DNA of 64,000 nucleotides from Metabacillus kandeliae. Its GTDB lineage: Bacteria > Bacillota > Bacilli > Bacillales > Bacillaceae. Below are positions 25,294 to 33,108 of this stretch, piece after piece. Positions within the stretch are counted from its first letter, which is position 1. The number at the start of each line of letters is the position of its first letter. The notes below the pieces were generated by a model. It was given only the letters and a program-made list of their open reading frames with translations. It searched no databases and was not told where the DNA came from. The stretch lies in NCBI RefSeq assembly GCF_021166585.1, contig NZ_JAJOZE010000001.1, forward strand, positions 142,062 to 206,061. The letters run 5' to 3'. Position numbers and translations under genes: made by a program.

Positions 25294-26493
25294 ATGCAAT
25301 ATGATCATATTCTTATCCGCTTTGGTGAAATATCAACTAAAGGAAGAAACAGAAAACAATTTGTGGACAGGCTGAAAAAGAACATTCAGCTTGTGCTGCA
25401 GCCTTTCAGGATGTTAACTTACACATCCACACGAGACAGAATATACATTAAGCTGAACGGAGAGCCGTACAGCGAGATTAAAGAAAAGCTGAAACCTGTT
25501 TTTGGCATCCAGTCTTTCAGCCTTGCTGTCAGAAGCAAAAGCGAGCTGGAGGAGATTAAAACAGCTGCTCTTGAAACGATTAAGGAAGCGGCTGTACCAG
25601 GTGATACGTTTAAAGTGAGCGCCAGAAGAGCAGACAAAAACTTTCCTGTGCCGGCTGATGAACTAAATAGAGAAATCGGCGGACATATTCTAAGAAATAC
25701 AGAAGATCTGACAGTCAACGTTCGGAAACCTGTCTATGATGTCAGGGTGGAAGTGAGAGAGGAAGCAACATTTATTACTACAAAAGACGAACTGGGAGCT
25801 GGCGGAATGCCTGCAGGCACAAGCGGCAGAGGAATGCTGATGCTTTCAGGCGGATTTGACAGCCCTGTTGCAGGATATTTATGCATGAAACGAGGAGTTG
25901 AGATTGAAGCGGTTCACTTCTTCAGTCCTCCTTATACGAGCGAAAGGGCAAAGCAGAAAGTTCTGGATCTGGCAGCACAGCTGACACCATACTGCGGCAG
26001 CATGCTTGTTCACATTGTCCCTTTTACAGCGATACAGGAGCTCATTCATAAACAGGTGCCGGAAAATTACACAATGACCTCCACCAGAAGAATGATGCTA
26101 AAAATCACGGATGCCATCAGAAGCAAAAGGGAGGGCCTTGCCATCATTACAGGAGAAAGCATTGGGCAGGTCGCAAGCCAAACGCTGCACAGCATGCAGG
26201 CGATTAATGAAGTAACATCGACACCTGTGCTGCGTCCGCTTCTTTCTATGGATAAAACGGATATTATGGAGCTTGCCAAAAAAATTGATACACACGATAT
26301 TTCAATTCTCCCGTATGAAGATTGCTGCACGGTCTTTACGCCTGCCGCACCGAAAACAAAACCGAAGCTTGAGAAGGTAGAGCGGTTTGAAAGCTTTGTT
26401 GATTTTGATTCCTTGATAAAAGAGGCTTTGGAGAATATGGAAACCATTAAAGTTTCGCACTCGGAAGAATCTCCTTTTGCAGGGCTTCTGTAA
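25294..26493 (+). CDS. thiI: ThiI, tRNA uracil 4-sulfurtransferase
   Basis: Adenylates U8 of tRNA and inserts sulfur from NifZ to give 4-thiouridine. Ferredoxin-like/THUMP region at about 60-165, then the PP-loop SGGFDSP (186-192) of the ATP-pyrophosphatase domain with MTSTRRMMLKI and ITGESIGQVASQT. There is no C-terminal rhodanese domain, as usual in Bacillus, so sulfur must come straight from the partner desulfurase. 399 residues. Co-transcribed with nifZ. Confidence 0.95.
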   Translation: MQYDHILIRFGEISTKGRNRKQFVDRLKKNIQLVLQPFRMLTYTSTRDRIYIKLNGEPYSEIKEKLKPVFGIQSFSLAVRSKSELEEIKTAALETIKEAAVPGDTFKVSARRADKNFPVPADELNREIGGHILRNTEDLTVNVRKPVYDVRVEVREEATFITTKDELGAGGMPAGTSGRGMLMLSGGFDSPVAGYLCMKRGVEIEAVHFFSPPYTSERAKQKVLDLAAQLTPYCGSMLVHIVPFTAIQELIHKQVPENYTMTSTRRMMLKITDAIRSKREGLAIITGESIGQVASQTLHSMQAINEVTSTPVLRPLLSMDKTDIMELAKKIDTHDISILPYEDCCTVFTPAAPKTKPKLEKVERFESFVDFDSLIKEALENMETIKVSHSEESPFAGLL

Positions 26494-26521
26494 ACCTATC
26501 AGAAATTACCAATGAATATTT

Positions 26522-26551
26522 GAATGAGGCCATGTGTTTTGACACATTCTA
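26522..26551 (+). promoter_or_regulatory. Sigma-G-type promoter of the SASP gene
   Basis: GAATG (26522-26526), 18-nt spacer, CATTCTA (26545-26551), matching sigma-G GMATA-N18-CATNMTA with one mismatch. Confidence 0.7.
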
Positions 26552-26574
26552 TACTCACAAGGAGGTGAGAACAC

Positions 26575-26790
26575 ATGGCACAGCAAAACAGACAAAGCAG
26601 CTCTAACCAACTAGTAGTACCAGGTGCTGCTCAAGCTATCGATCAAATGAAATACGAAATCGCTTCTGAGTTTGGTGTAAATCTTGGAGCTGAAACTACA
26701 GCTCGCGCTAACGGATCTGTTGGTGGAGAAATCACTAAGCGTTTGGTTCAAATGGCTCAACAACAAATCGGCGGTTCTTACCAAAAGTAA
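26575..26790 (+). CDS. sspA: Alpha/beta-type small acid-soluble spore protein
   Basis: DNA-coating protein of the dormant spore that changes DNA conformation and gives UV and heat resistance. 71 residues; both family motifs are present: the N-terminal [10 protein letters not shown]-type GPR cleavage site and the C-terminal [12 protein letters not shown]. The start follows a perfect AAGGAGGTGA. Codon use is biased to A/T-ending preferred codons, unlike neighbours, consistent with very high expression. Location next to thiI is that of B. subtilis sspA; other ssp paralogues cannot be excluded. Confidence 0.93.
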   Translation: MAQQNRQSSSNQLVVPGAAQAIDQMKYEIASEFGVNLGAETTARANGSVGGEITKRLVQMAQQQIGGSYQK

Positions 26791-26812
26791 TAACTGAATA
26801 AAATGGCTACGG

Positions 26813-26838
26813 AAACAGGGGGCAACCCCTGTTTTTCT
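26813..26838 (+). terminator. Terminator of sspA
   Basis: AAACAGGGG-GCAA-CCCCTGTTTTT. Confidence 0.9.
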
Positions 26839-26926
26839 TATGTCCTTAAATGACTGCCATCTTAAATATTTTAAATAGTTAAAAATTTTATGTATAATAA
26901 AAGGGATAAAAGGAGGGGCAGAAACT

Positions 26927-28507
26927 GTGAATAGAGAAGATTTAATTGCACCAGAACAGTATAATTTAGTGAGTGAAGTAGAAAAATTCGCAAAAGACCC
27001 TGAGCGCATGGCTCTCATATGGGAAAATGATCACGGAAAGAAAGAACAAATTACATATAAGAACTTGCTTGTAAAAGCCAATAAAGTTGGAAACTCCTTA
27101 CTCGAGAGCGGCCTGAAGCAGGGAGATAAAGTTTTAGTTATGCTTCCAAGAATCATTGGCGCCTATGCCGTTTATCTCGGAGCTTTAAAAGCGGGACTTA
27201 CCGTTATACCGAGCTCGGAAATGCTTAGAGCAAAGGATATTCAATACAGGATCACTCATGGAGAAATAAAAGGAGTTGTTTGCGAAGCAGCTTTTACGGA
27301 GCCTTTTAAAGAAATTGGCTCTTTTCATGAATTAAACGCCTGGACATGGGGCGGGAAAGTGGAAGGATGGCTTTCCATGGAGGAGGAAATGGAAAAGCAA
27401 TCCGGAGAACTGCCTGCAGCAGAAACAAAAAGAGACAGCATGGCCTTTCTGTCCTACACTTCAGGCACGACCGGCAATCCGAAGGGAGCCGTACATACAC
27501 ATGGGTGGGCCTTTGCCCATTTAAGAACAGCTGCACCGTACTGGCTTGGCATTCAAGACGGCGATCTTGTATGGGCAACTGCAGGGCCGGGCTGGCAAAA
27601 GTGGATTTGGAGCCCGTTTTTATCTGTGCTCGGCAGCGGTGCAACCGGCTTTGTGTACCACGGAAAATTTGACCCTGATAAATATTTGCAGCTGCTTCAG
27701 GATTACAAAATTAACGTTCTTTGCTGTACACCGACTGAGTACCGGATTATGGCGAAAGTGGACGGAATTGAAAACTATCATTTAGATGCCCTTCACAGCG
27801 CAGTATCAGCGGGTGAACCGCTGAACAGGGAAGTGATTGAGGTTTTCAGCCGCCACTTTAATCTTCAGGTAAGGGATGGATACGGGCAGACAGAGAATAC
27901 GCTGCTTGTCGGCATCTTAAAGGGAATGGACCTGAAGCCTGGTTCCATGGGCAAACCGACCCCTGGCAATACTGTTGAAATTGTGAATGAGGAAGGGGAG
28001 CCTTGTGCAGAAGGGGAAGTAGGCAACATTGCTGTACACAAAGATACACCGGCTCTCTTTAAAGAATACTATAAAGACCCTGAACGAACTTCCATGCAGT
28101 ACAGGGGTGATTATTATCTGACTGGAGACAGAGCCAAAAAAGATGAAGATGGGTATTTTTGGTTCGAGGGACGCAGTGATGATATCATCATCAGTTCTGG
28201 CTACACAATCGGACCGTTTGAAGTGGAAGACGCACTCATCAAACATCCGCTGGTGCGGGAGTGTGCAGTAGTTGCAAGCCCTGATGAAATCAGAGGAACG
28301 ATTGTAAAAGCCTTTGTTGTGCTGAAGGACGGCCATTTCGATAAAGAGCAGATCACCCTCGATCTGCAGGATCATGTAAAGGCGGCAACAGCCCCTTATA
28401 AATATCCGAGAAAAATTGAATTTGTTGAAGACCTGCCGAAAACCGCTTCCGGGAAGATTCGAAGAGTAGAGCTGAGGCAGCTAGAAGCAGAGAGGGCAAA
28501 AGCTTAA
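26927..28507 (+). CDS. ytcI: Acyl-CoA ligase, AMP-forming (YtcI)
   Basis: Adenylate-forming enzyme activating a carboxylic acid to its CoA thioester. P-loop YTSGTTGNPKG (about 174-184), YGQTEN (A5 motif), TGDRAKKDEDGYFWFEGRSDD and C-terminal PKTASGKIRR with the catalytic Lys. 526 residues. Closest by eye to short/medium-chain acyl-CoA synthetases of the acs-like branch; the natural acid is unknown. GTG start with AGGAGGGG upstream. A -10 TATAAT is at about 26892-26897. Followed by a terminator hairpin, then ytcJ. Confidence 0.88.
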   Translation: MNREDLIAPEQYNLVSEVEKFAKDPERMALIWENDHGKKEQITYKNLLVKANKVGNSLLESGLKQGDKVLVMLPRIIGAYAVYLGALKAGLTVIPSSEMLRAKDIQYRITHGEIKGVVCEAAFTEPFKEIGSFHELNAWTWGGKVEGWLSMEEEMEKQSGELPAAETKRDSMAFLSYTSGTTGNPKGAVHTHGWAFAHLRTAAPYWLGIQDGDLVWATAGPGWQKWIWSPFLSVLGSGATGFVYHGKFDPDKYLQLLQDYKINVLCCTPTEYRIMAKVDGIENYHLDALHSAVSAGEPLNREVIEVFSRHFNLQVRDGYGQTENTLLVGILKGMDLKPGSMGKPTPGNTVEIVNEEGEPCAEGEVGNIAVHKDTPALFKEYYKDPERTSMQYRGDYYLTGDRAKKDEDGYFWFEGRSDDIIISSGYTIGPFEVEDALIKHPLVRECAVVASPDEIRGTIVKAFVVLKDGHFDKEQITLDLQDHVKAATAPYKYPRKIEFVEDLPKTASGKIRRVELRQLEAERAKA

Positions 28508-28512
28508 TTTTC

Positions 28513-28543
28513 TGCCTGGTTCCAATCGGAGCCAGGTCTTTTT
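28513..28543 (+). terminator. Terminator of ytcI
   Basis: CCTGGTTCC-AATC-GGAGCCAGG (one mismatch) followed by TCTTTTT. Confidence 0.78.
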
Positions 28544-28573
28544 ATATAGGCTGCGTTAAAGGAGAAAAATGCA

Positions 28574-30175
28574 ATGGGGGTAAGCGGAATGGGAACATTA
28601 TGGTTTGGCGGAACCATCTATACGATGGGAGCTGAAAATGAAACGGTAAAAGCAATTTTTACAGAAAACGGGATCATTCGCGATGCCGGAAAATGCGAAG
28701 AGCTTGAAGAAATCTATAAAGAGATGATAGATGACCGCGTCGATTTGGGAGCAGCTGTCCTGTATCCTGGTTTTACCGACAGTCACATTCATTTGATCGG
28801 ACATGGAGAAAAACTGATCAGAATTGATTTTTCAAAAATGACGTGCCATGAAGAAATATTGAAGGCTATTAAAGAAAAGGCAGAAAATGCAGAACCGGGA
28901 GAGTGGATTATAGGAGAAGGCTGGAATGAGAACCAGCTGAAAGAAGGCCATATGTTTGACAGGCACATACTTGATGCTGAATTTCCTGACCAGCCGATAC
29001 TGCTGAAAAGAATTTGCCGGCATGCGCTGCTTGCAAGCACGGCCGCCTTAAAGCTTGCAGGGATAACGGATCTGACAGAAGACCCGCCTGGAGGCATCGT
29101 GAAAAAAGATGATGAAGGAAAGCTGACCGGTTTTTTGATGGACAGAGCAATGGACCCGGTCTATGAGGCAGCACCGGAAGTTACAGAGGCTTATATGAAA
29201 AGAGCGCTTCGCCTGGCAGTGGAAGACTGCCGCCGGAAGGGAATTACAGGTGTTCATACAGAGGACTTGTCCTATTATATTGGCTTGAAGGAAACATTGA
29301 ATGTTTTCCAAAAAGTGATTACAAAGGATAATCCGCTGAAAACGCATCTTCTTGTGCATCATTCTGTCATAGAAGAGCTTGAAGAGTGGAATCCTTCATT
29401 TGCTGCGCCGTACCTGGAAACAGGGGCGATGAAAGTTTTTGCAGATGGGGCGCTTGGAGGAAGAACAGCACTTTTAAGCGAGCCTTATGAAGATGCCCCT
29501 GATGAGACAGGGGTTGCTGTTCATCCACAGGATGAGCTTTCAGAGCTTGTTAAAATGGCCAGACAGTACGGCCGCGAAGCAGCTATACACGCGATCGGTG
29601 ACAAAGGGTTTGAATATGCCCTGAATGCAATTGAAGCATTCCCTCCGCTTCCTGGGCAAAGAGACAGAATCATTCATGCCCAAATATTAAGGGCAGATCT
29701 TATTGAAAGAGCAAAAAACCTTCCTCTCATCCTTGATATACAGCCGGGTTTCACAGCAAGTGATTTTCCATGGGTGATTGAACGGCTTGGTGAAGAGCGG
29801 ATGAAATACAGCTTTGCCTGGAAAACACTGCTTGAAAACGGGCTCATTTGTGCTGGGGGATCGGATGCTCCGATTGAAGAGCTCAGTCCTTTAATCGGCA
29901 TCCATGCAGCTGTCGCAAGAAAGAGCATTCATACACCAGATCGAGAGGGCTACTATTTGGATGAAGCACTGTCAGTTTACGAAGCTGTCCGCCTCTACAC
30001 GTATGGGAGCGCTCAGGCGATAAAAAAAGAACATTGCAGGGGATTGGTCAAAAAGGGGTATGAAGCCGATTTTACAGTTTTGGATAGGGACCTTTTTTCG
30101 GTTCCCCATGATGAAATAAAAAAAGCAAACACTGTTATGACGGTTATTGATGGGAAAATTGTATACAGAACATAA
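28574..30175 (+). CDS. ytcJ: Amidohydrolase family protein (YtcJ)
   Basis: Metal-dependent hydrolase of the amidohydrolase 3 / YtcJ-like group; substrate unknown. 533 residues; metal site DSHIHL (about residue 72), HAIGDKG, HAQI, and GSDAPI near the C-terminus. The family fold starts with a beta-sandwich (WFGGTIYTMG) and returns to it at the end (GYEADFTVLDRD). Start ATG lies nine bases after AAAGGAG; a closer ATG at 28568 is out of frame. The upstream 24 bp resemble the end of a dispersed MITE-like repeat that seems to supply this Shine-Dalgarno sequence. Confidence 0.88.
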   Translation: MGVSGMGTLWFGGTIYTMGAENETVKAIFTENGIIRDAGKCEELEEIYKEMIDDRVDLGAAVLYPGFTDSHIHLIGHGEKLIRIDFSKMTCHEEILKAIKEKAENAEPGEWIIGEGWNENQLKEGHMFDRHILDAEFPDQPILLKRICRHALLASTAALKLAGITDLTEDPPGGIVKKDDEGKLTGFLMDRAMDPVYEAAPEVTEAYMKRALRLAVEDCRRKGITGVHTEDLSYYIGLKETLNVFQKVITKDNPLKTHLLVHHSVIEELEEWNPSFAAPYLETGAMKVFADGALGGRTALLSEPYEDAPDETGVAVHPQDELSELVKMARQYGREAAIHAIGDKGFEYALNAIEAFPPLPGQRDRIIHAQILRADLIERAKNLPLILDIQPGFTASDFPWVIERLGEERMKYSFAWKTLLENGLICAGGSDAPIEELSPLIGIHAAVARKSIHTPDREGYYLDEALSVYEAVRLYTYGSAQAIKKEHCRGLVKKGYEADFTVLDRDLFSVPHDEIKKANTVMTVIDGKIVYRT

Positions 30176-30274
30176 AAAAGCACGCCGCAGAGGCTGTGTG
30201 ATTGAAAAGGATTTAAAAAACTATTAATGGACCTGCTAAATAAAGAGATATAGTAAATTAAGCCTAATATTCTT

Positions 30275-30303
30275 TTGATTAATAAATAGCTATCTGTTAA
30301 TAT
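30275..30303 (+). promoter_or_regulatory. Candidate sigma-A promoter of the Ltp-domain gene
   Basis: TTGATT, 17-nt spacer, TAATAT. Both boxes match at 4 of 6 positions in an AT-rich region. Confidence 0.45.
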
Positions 30304-30354
30304 ATGTATATTAAGCTAATTTGCTTATGTAACCAATTTTACGGGGGAAATTCA

Positions 30355-31113
30355 TTGAATAAGTTTTTTAAATTTATAGGTTTTTCGATTCTTGGCCTTA
30401 TTGCTTTATTCGTTATCATTGGAATTGCAACCGGTGGTGGAGAAAACAAAACTGTTACACAGAAAAAGGAACACGTTTCTGCTAAAGAACCTGCTGCTCC
30501 TGCTGAAGAAGTTGATCCGGTTGCTGAAGAACCAGTAGCTGAAGAACCAGTAGCTGAAGAGCCGGTTGCTGAAGAACCAGTAGCTGAAGAACCAGTAGCT
30601 GAAGAGCCGGTTGCTGAAGAACCAGTAGCTGAAGAGCCAGTAGCTGAAGAACCGGTTGCTGCTGAACCAGCTGCACCTGAAATGTCAGTTGAACGAGAAA
30701 ATGCGGTACTAAAAGCGGAAAGTTACATAGACATGGGTGGCTTTTCTAAAACAGGGCTTATCAAGCAATTAGAATTCGAAGGGTATCCGAAAAAAGACGC
30801 AGCTTTTGCAGTAGATAACATCGACGTTGATTGGAATGAACAAGCTAAAATTAAGGCTGAAAGTTATATAGAAATGGGAGGATTTTCTAAAAAAGAGCTT
30901 ATCAAGCAATTAGAGTTCGAGGGATATCCGAAAAAAGATGCAGCTTTTGCAGTAGATAACATCGACGTTGATTGGAATGAACAAGCTAAAATTAAGGCTG
31001 AAAGTTATATCGAAATGGGGGGATTTTCAAAAAGTGGTTTACTTGAACAATTAAAGTTTGAAGGATTTACTTCTGAAGAATCTGCGTATGGTGTGGAACA
31101 GGTTGGATTATAA
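30355..31113 (+). CDS. Membrane-anchored protein with VAEEP stalk and three Ltp (host cell surface-exposed lipoprotein) domains
   Basis: 252 residues from a TTG start preceded by GGGGGAAA. Order: N-terminal transmembrane anchor (about 4-25; no lipobox Cys), polar linker, nine perfect VAEEP pentapeptides plus one variant (about 56-105), and three tandem copies of a 47-residue unit containing KAESYIEMGGFSK...LIKQLEFEGYPKKDAAFAVDNI. The unit matches the Ltp domain (PF07553-type), first studied in the superinfection-exclusion lipoprotein of Streptococcus phage TP-J34. An extracellular location on a rigid acidic stalk is inferred. A role in blocking phage DNA entry is possible but unproven; chromosomal Ltp proteins of unknown function are common. 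It is in an accessory patch absent from the B. subtilis order. Confidence 0.75.
   Translation: MNKFFKFIGFSILGLIALFVIIGIATGGGENKTVTQKKEHVSAKEPAAPAEEVDPVAEEPVAEEPVAEEPVAEEPVAEEPVAEEPVAEEPVAEEPVAEEPVAAEPAAPEMSVERENAVLKAESYIDMGGFSKTGLIKQLEFEGYPKKDAAFAVDNIDVDWNEQAKIKAESYIEMGGFSKKELIKQLEFEGYPKKDAAFAVDNIDVDWNEQAKIKAESYIEMGGFSKSGLLEQLKFEGFTSEESAYGVEQVGL
30520..30654 (+). repeat. Nine tandem 15-bp units coding VAEEP
   Basis: The units use mainly two codon versions (GTTGCTGAAGAACCA and GTAGCTGAAGAGCCG and mixtures), which recur in blocks. This suggests recent slippage or unequal exchange; copy number probably varies between strains. Confidence 0.9.
30712..31110 (+). repeat. Tandem Ltp-domain repeats, 141-bp period
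   Basis: Three copies; the first and second, and their junctions with the third, are almost identical at DNA level (GATAACATCGACGTTGATTG recurs 141 bp apart), while the last copy's second half is more diverged. Confidence 0.88.
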
Positions 31114-31118
31114 GGAGG

Positions 31119-31153
31119 TAAAAGTGCCTGGCCAATCGCCGGTGCTTTTTTTT
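31119..31153 (+). terminator. Terminator of the Ltp-domain gene
   Basis: AAAAGTGCC / GGTGCTTTT stem with G-U pairs, followed by eight T. Confidence 0.75.
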
Positions 31154-31237
31154 ATGTCTATATTGGGCTGTGGTGTGCTTAAAATTTGATAATACAACTT
31201 AACTGGTAAAGACATAAAATGAAATGAATCAGTTACA

Positions 31238-31265
31238 TAAAAAAGCCAGGAGGTAATTCCTGACT
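31238..31265 (-). terminator. Minus-strand terminator in the gap after the Ltp-domain gene
   Basis: On the minus strand AGTCAGGA-ATTACC-TCCTGGCT (one G-U pair) is followed by six T. It lies just after the possible small ORF and could end that transcript or the lipoprotein transcript. Confidence 0.65.
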
Positions 31266-31280
31266 TTAGATACTTACTAT

Positions 31281-31379
31281 TTACTTTGAAATCGGAAACC
31301 CAGTTAGAAAATTTAAACGCTCATAACGGCGTCTTCTTTTTAAACTCTTAGAGTAATTTTGATTTGGTTTAATAGGCAT
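31281..31379 (-). CDS. Possible 32-residue basic peptide (doubtful)
   Basis: An ATG-to-TAA frame of 32 codons encodes a strongly basic peptide (MPIKPNQNYSK..., with an RRRR run at residues 15-18 and ending TGFPISK). It sits between the lipoprotein gene and a minus-strand terminator, in the same direction as the lipoprotein. No Shine-Dalgarno sequence is seen, and I do not recognise the sequence. It may be a remnant of a larger gene or chance. The rest of the 315-bp gap holds a weak hairpin near 31407-31432 (AGCACGA / TTCGTGCT). Confidence 0.25.
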   Translation of the reverse strand: MPIKPNQNYSKSLKRRRRYERLNFLTGFPISK

Positions 31380-31428
31380 GTAGACTCAAAATGAACGCTG
31401 ATTAGCACGAGGGAGAACTCTTCGTGCT

Positions 31429-32022
31429 TTACTTATTGGAAATAGGATGCTCCTGATAAAACTGCTTGCGGAAGCTGTCAGAGAAAATCAAATCCTGTAT
31501 TTTTTTCTGGTTGGAGTTTAGAAGAGACTCCATACTGTCTTTATTGGAAAGCTGGGCTGTATTTTTATAGCCTGTTAATTCTTTTTTAAAGAGCTCATCC
31601 ATCGCACTTCTCGGGACTTCAAAATGCCTGCCGCCTGCATTCAGCTGAATTTCTTCTGCATCCGGCACAAGCAGGGCCATATAGATGGCGTTGTAGAGAA
31701 AGATTTTTTCAAGAGTCTTGCTGTCACCAAACCAAAAATCATGGATTTCCTTCTCGCTTAAATCACGCTTGTTTTTTCCGTACCATACTTTAAGGCTGCT
31801 GTTTGAAACATCAATTTTTTGAACCGTTTCGCCCCCCGCGAGGTTCCGCATCAGCTCGCTCATTGCGAAGTCATCCTTCACATGGCTTGCGGTAAATTGT
31901 TTGAGTGCAATTAAATCAACCTGCTGGATGGATTTTATTTTAGCTGTTGCTTCTGCACATCCTGCAGCGAAGAAGGAAAACAGAAGCAGGATAATCCACG
32001 CTGCCTTGATGTTTTGTTTCAT
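31429..32022 (-). CDS. Putative lipoprotein of unknown function
   Basis: 197 residues from the second of two close in-frame ATG codons (GAGG eight bases upstream). Type II signal peptide: KQNIK, hydrophobic IILLLFSFFAAG, lipobox FAAGC with Cys near residue 22, so the mature protein is expected on the outer face of the membrane. The rest is soluble and mixed charge (SSLKVWYGKNKRDLSEKEIHDFWF, given by its ends only as SSLKVWYG...DFWF). It vaguely recalls DUF4825-type lipoproteins, but I cannot confirm this. Its position, between the Ltp gene and nadK, is not part of the B. subtilis order. Confidence 0.7.
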   Translation of the reverse strand: MKQNIKAAWIILLLFSFFAAGCAEATAKIKSIQQVDLIALKQFTASHVKDDFAMSELMRNLAGGETVQKIDVSNSSLKVWYGKNKRDLSEKEIHDFWFGDSKTLEKIFLYNAIYMALLVPDAEEIQLNAGGRHFEVPRSAMDELFKKELTGYKNTAQLSNKDSMESLLNSNQKKIQDLIFSDSFRKQFYQEHPISNK

Positions 32023-32061
32023 GAACATTACCTCAATTTCTTCTCATATAGATGGCTTCAT

Positions 32062-32096
32062 TATATAAAATGCCCGATTGAAATGCCAATCGGGCC
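32062..32096 (-). terminator. Terminator of nadK
   Basis: Perfect 9-bp stem GCCCGATTG / CAATCGGGC; on the minus strand it is followed by ATTTTATA. Confidence 0.7.
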
Positions 32097-32137
32097 GGTT
32101 TCTTCTCAAGAGTTTTCAGGAATTTGCCATATTTTGA

Positions 32138-32938
32138 TCACAGAAATGTACGTTTTACTTTTTCCCAGAACGAATTGTTTTTTAGCTTAACGGTTTTTAA
32201 AGCCGTGTCCGCAAGGGAAATTTCAATCTGTTTAACATGGCGTATGCTCAAGGCTTCATTATCCATGCCGATGACAGGGTAATCATTGCCGCCTTCCAGG
32301 ATTTTCAGCGTCAGCTTGCGGCTGCCGCCGAGAAGAAAAGATGAGCCAAGCGTGCGGTACAGATTATTGTTCAAAGAAGCAAGCTCGCTCACCTGAAGGC
32401 AAGGGAGCAGAGGGTCAACCACTGCGCCGCTGACCGATTTATTATAGGCCGTGCTTCCGGTCGGAGTCGCAATAATCATGCCGTCTCCGCGGAAGGTTTC
32501 AAAATGAAGATCATCAATATACACATCCATCACAAGTGTTTTAATAATTCCTGAGCGGATGCTGCATTCATTCAAAGATTTAAACCTCGCTGTATCATCA
32601 ACCTTTACATCAATAAGGGGATAACGCCTCACTTCGATCTGCTCTTCAGTCATTGCCTGAATCATCTGATCTGTATCCTGCAGATTAAAATCGCAATAAA
32701 GGCTGACCGTGCCTTCAACTGCAATGCCGGCGTAAAGACAATCCTCACGGAAACCGGCTTTTCTTACAGCCTGAAGAAAGGTGCCGTCTCCGCCGATGCT
32801 CACGATAATGCTTGCCTGATGAATATCTTTTACAATGTGAAAGCCATTTTTCACAGCAATGCTGCTAAGGCTGTCCACCTTGGCATCTAACTCAGGATTG
32901 TGATTGTAATATAAATAGACATTTCTGCGGTCCGCCAT
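32138..32938 (-). CDS. nadK: NAD kinase (YtdI/NadK2 type)
   Basis: Phosphorylates NAD to NADP. 266 residues with the family GGDG motif (IVSIGGDGTFLQAV, about residue 47), the NE/S motif (KSLNECSIRSG) and the conserved TPTGSTAYNKSVSGA diphosphate-binding segment. B. subtilis has two paralogues; this one is at the ytdI position next to sppA. It is transcribed divergently from sppA. Start ATG has GGAGGTATTCAC upstream. Confidence 0.95.
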   Translation of the reverse strand: MADRRNVYLYYNHNPELDAKVDSLSSIAVKNGFHIVKDIHQASIIVSIGGDGTFLQAVRKAGFREDCLYAGIAVEGTVSLYCDFNLQDTDQMIQAMTEEQIEVRRYPLIDVKVDDTARFKSLNECSIRSGIIKTLVMDVYIDDLHFETFRGDGMIIATPTGSTAYNKSVSGAVVDPLLPCLQVSELASLNNNLYRTLGSSFLLGGSRKLTLKILEGGNDYPVIGMDNEALSIRHVKQIEISLADTALKTVKLKNNSFWEKVKRTFL

Positions 32939-33108
32939 GTGAATACCTCCCTGGATATGGAAAACTCCTCCACTTTAGTTTATATTGTGATAAAATACTT
33001 TATGGTGTCAAGTTTACCACTCTTGTCCTTTCGTATGTTGCCCTGTTTTTTAAAATGGAGGATGGCGATTGCGGCAAAAGCGAAACAGCATAAGGAGGAA
33101 ATTTATTC

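Noticed and set aside
30482-30676. Regular 15-bp repeats, considered as a CRISPR or structural satellite
   Set aside because: The period is an exact in-frame pentapeptide repeat with no spacers; it codes the VAEEP stalk.
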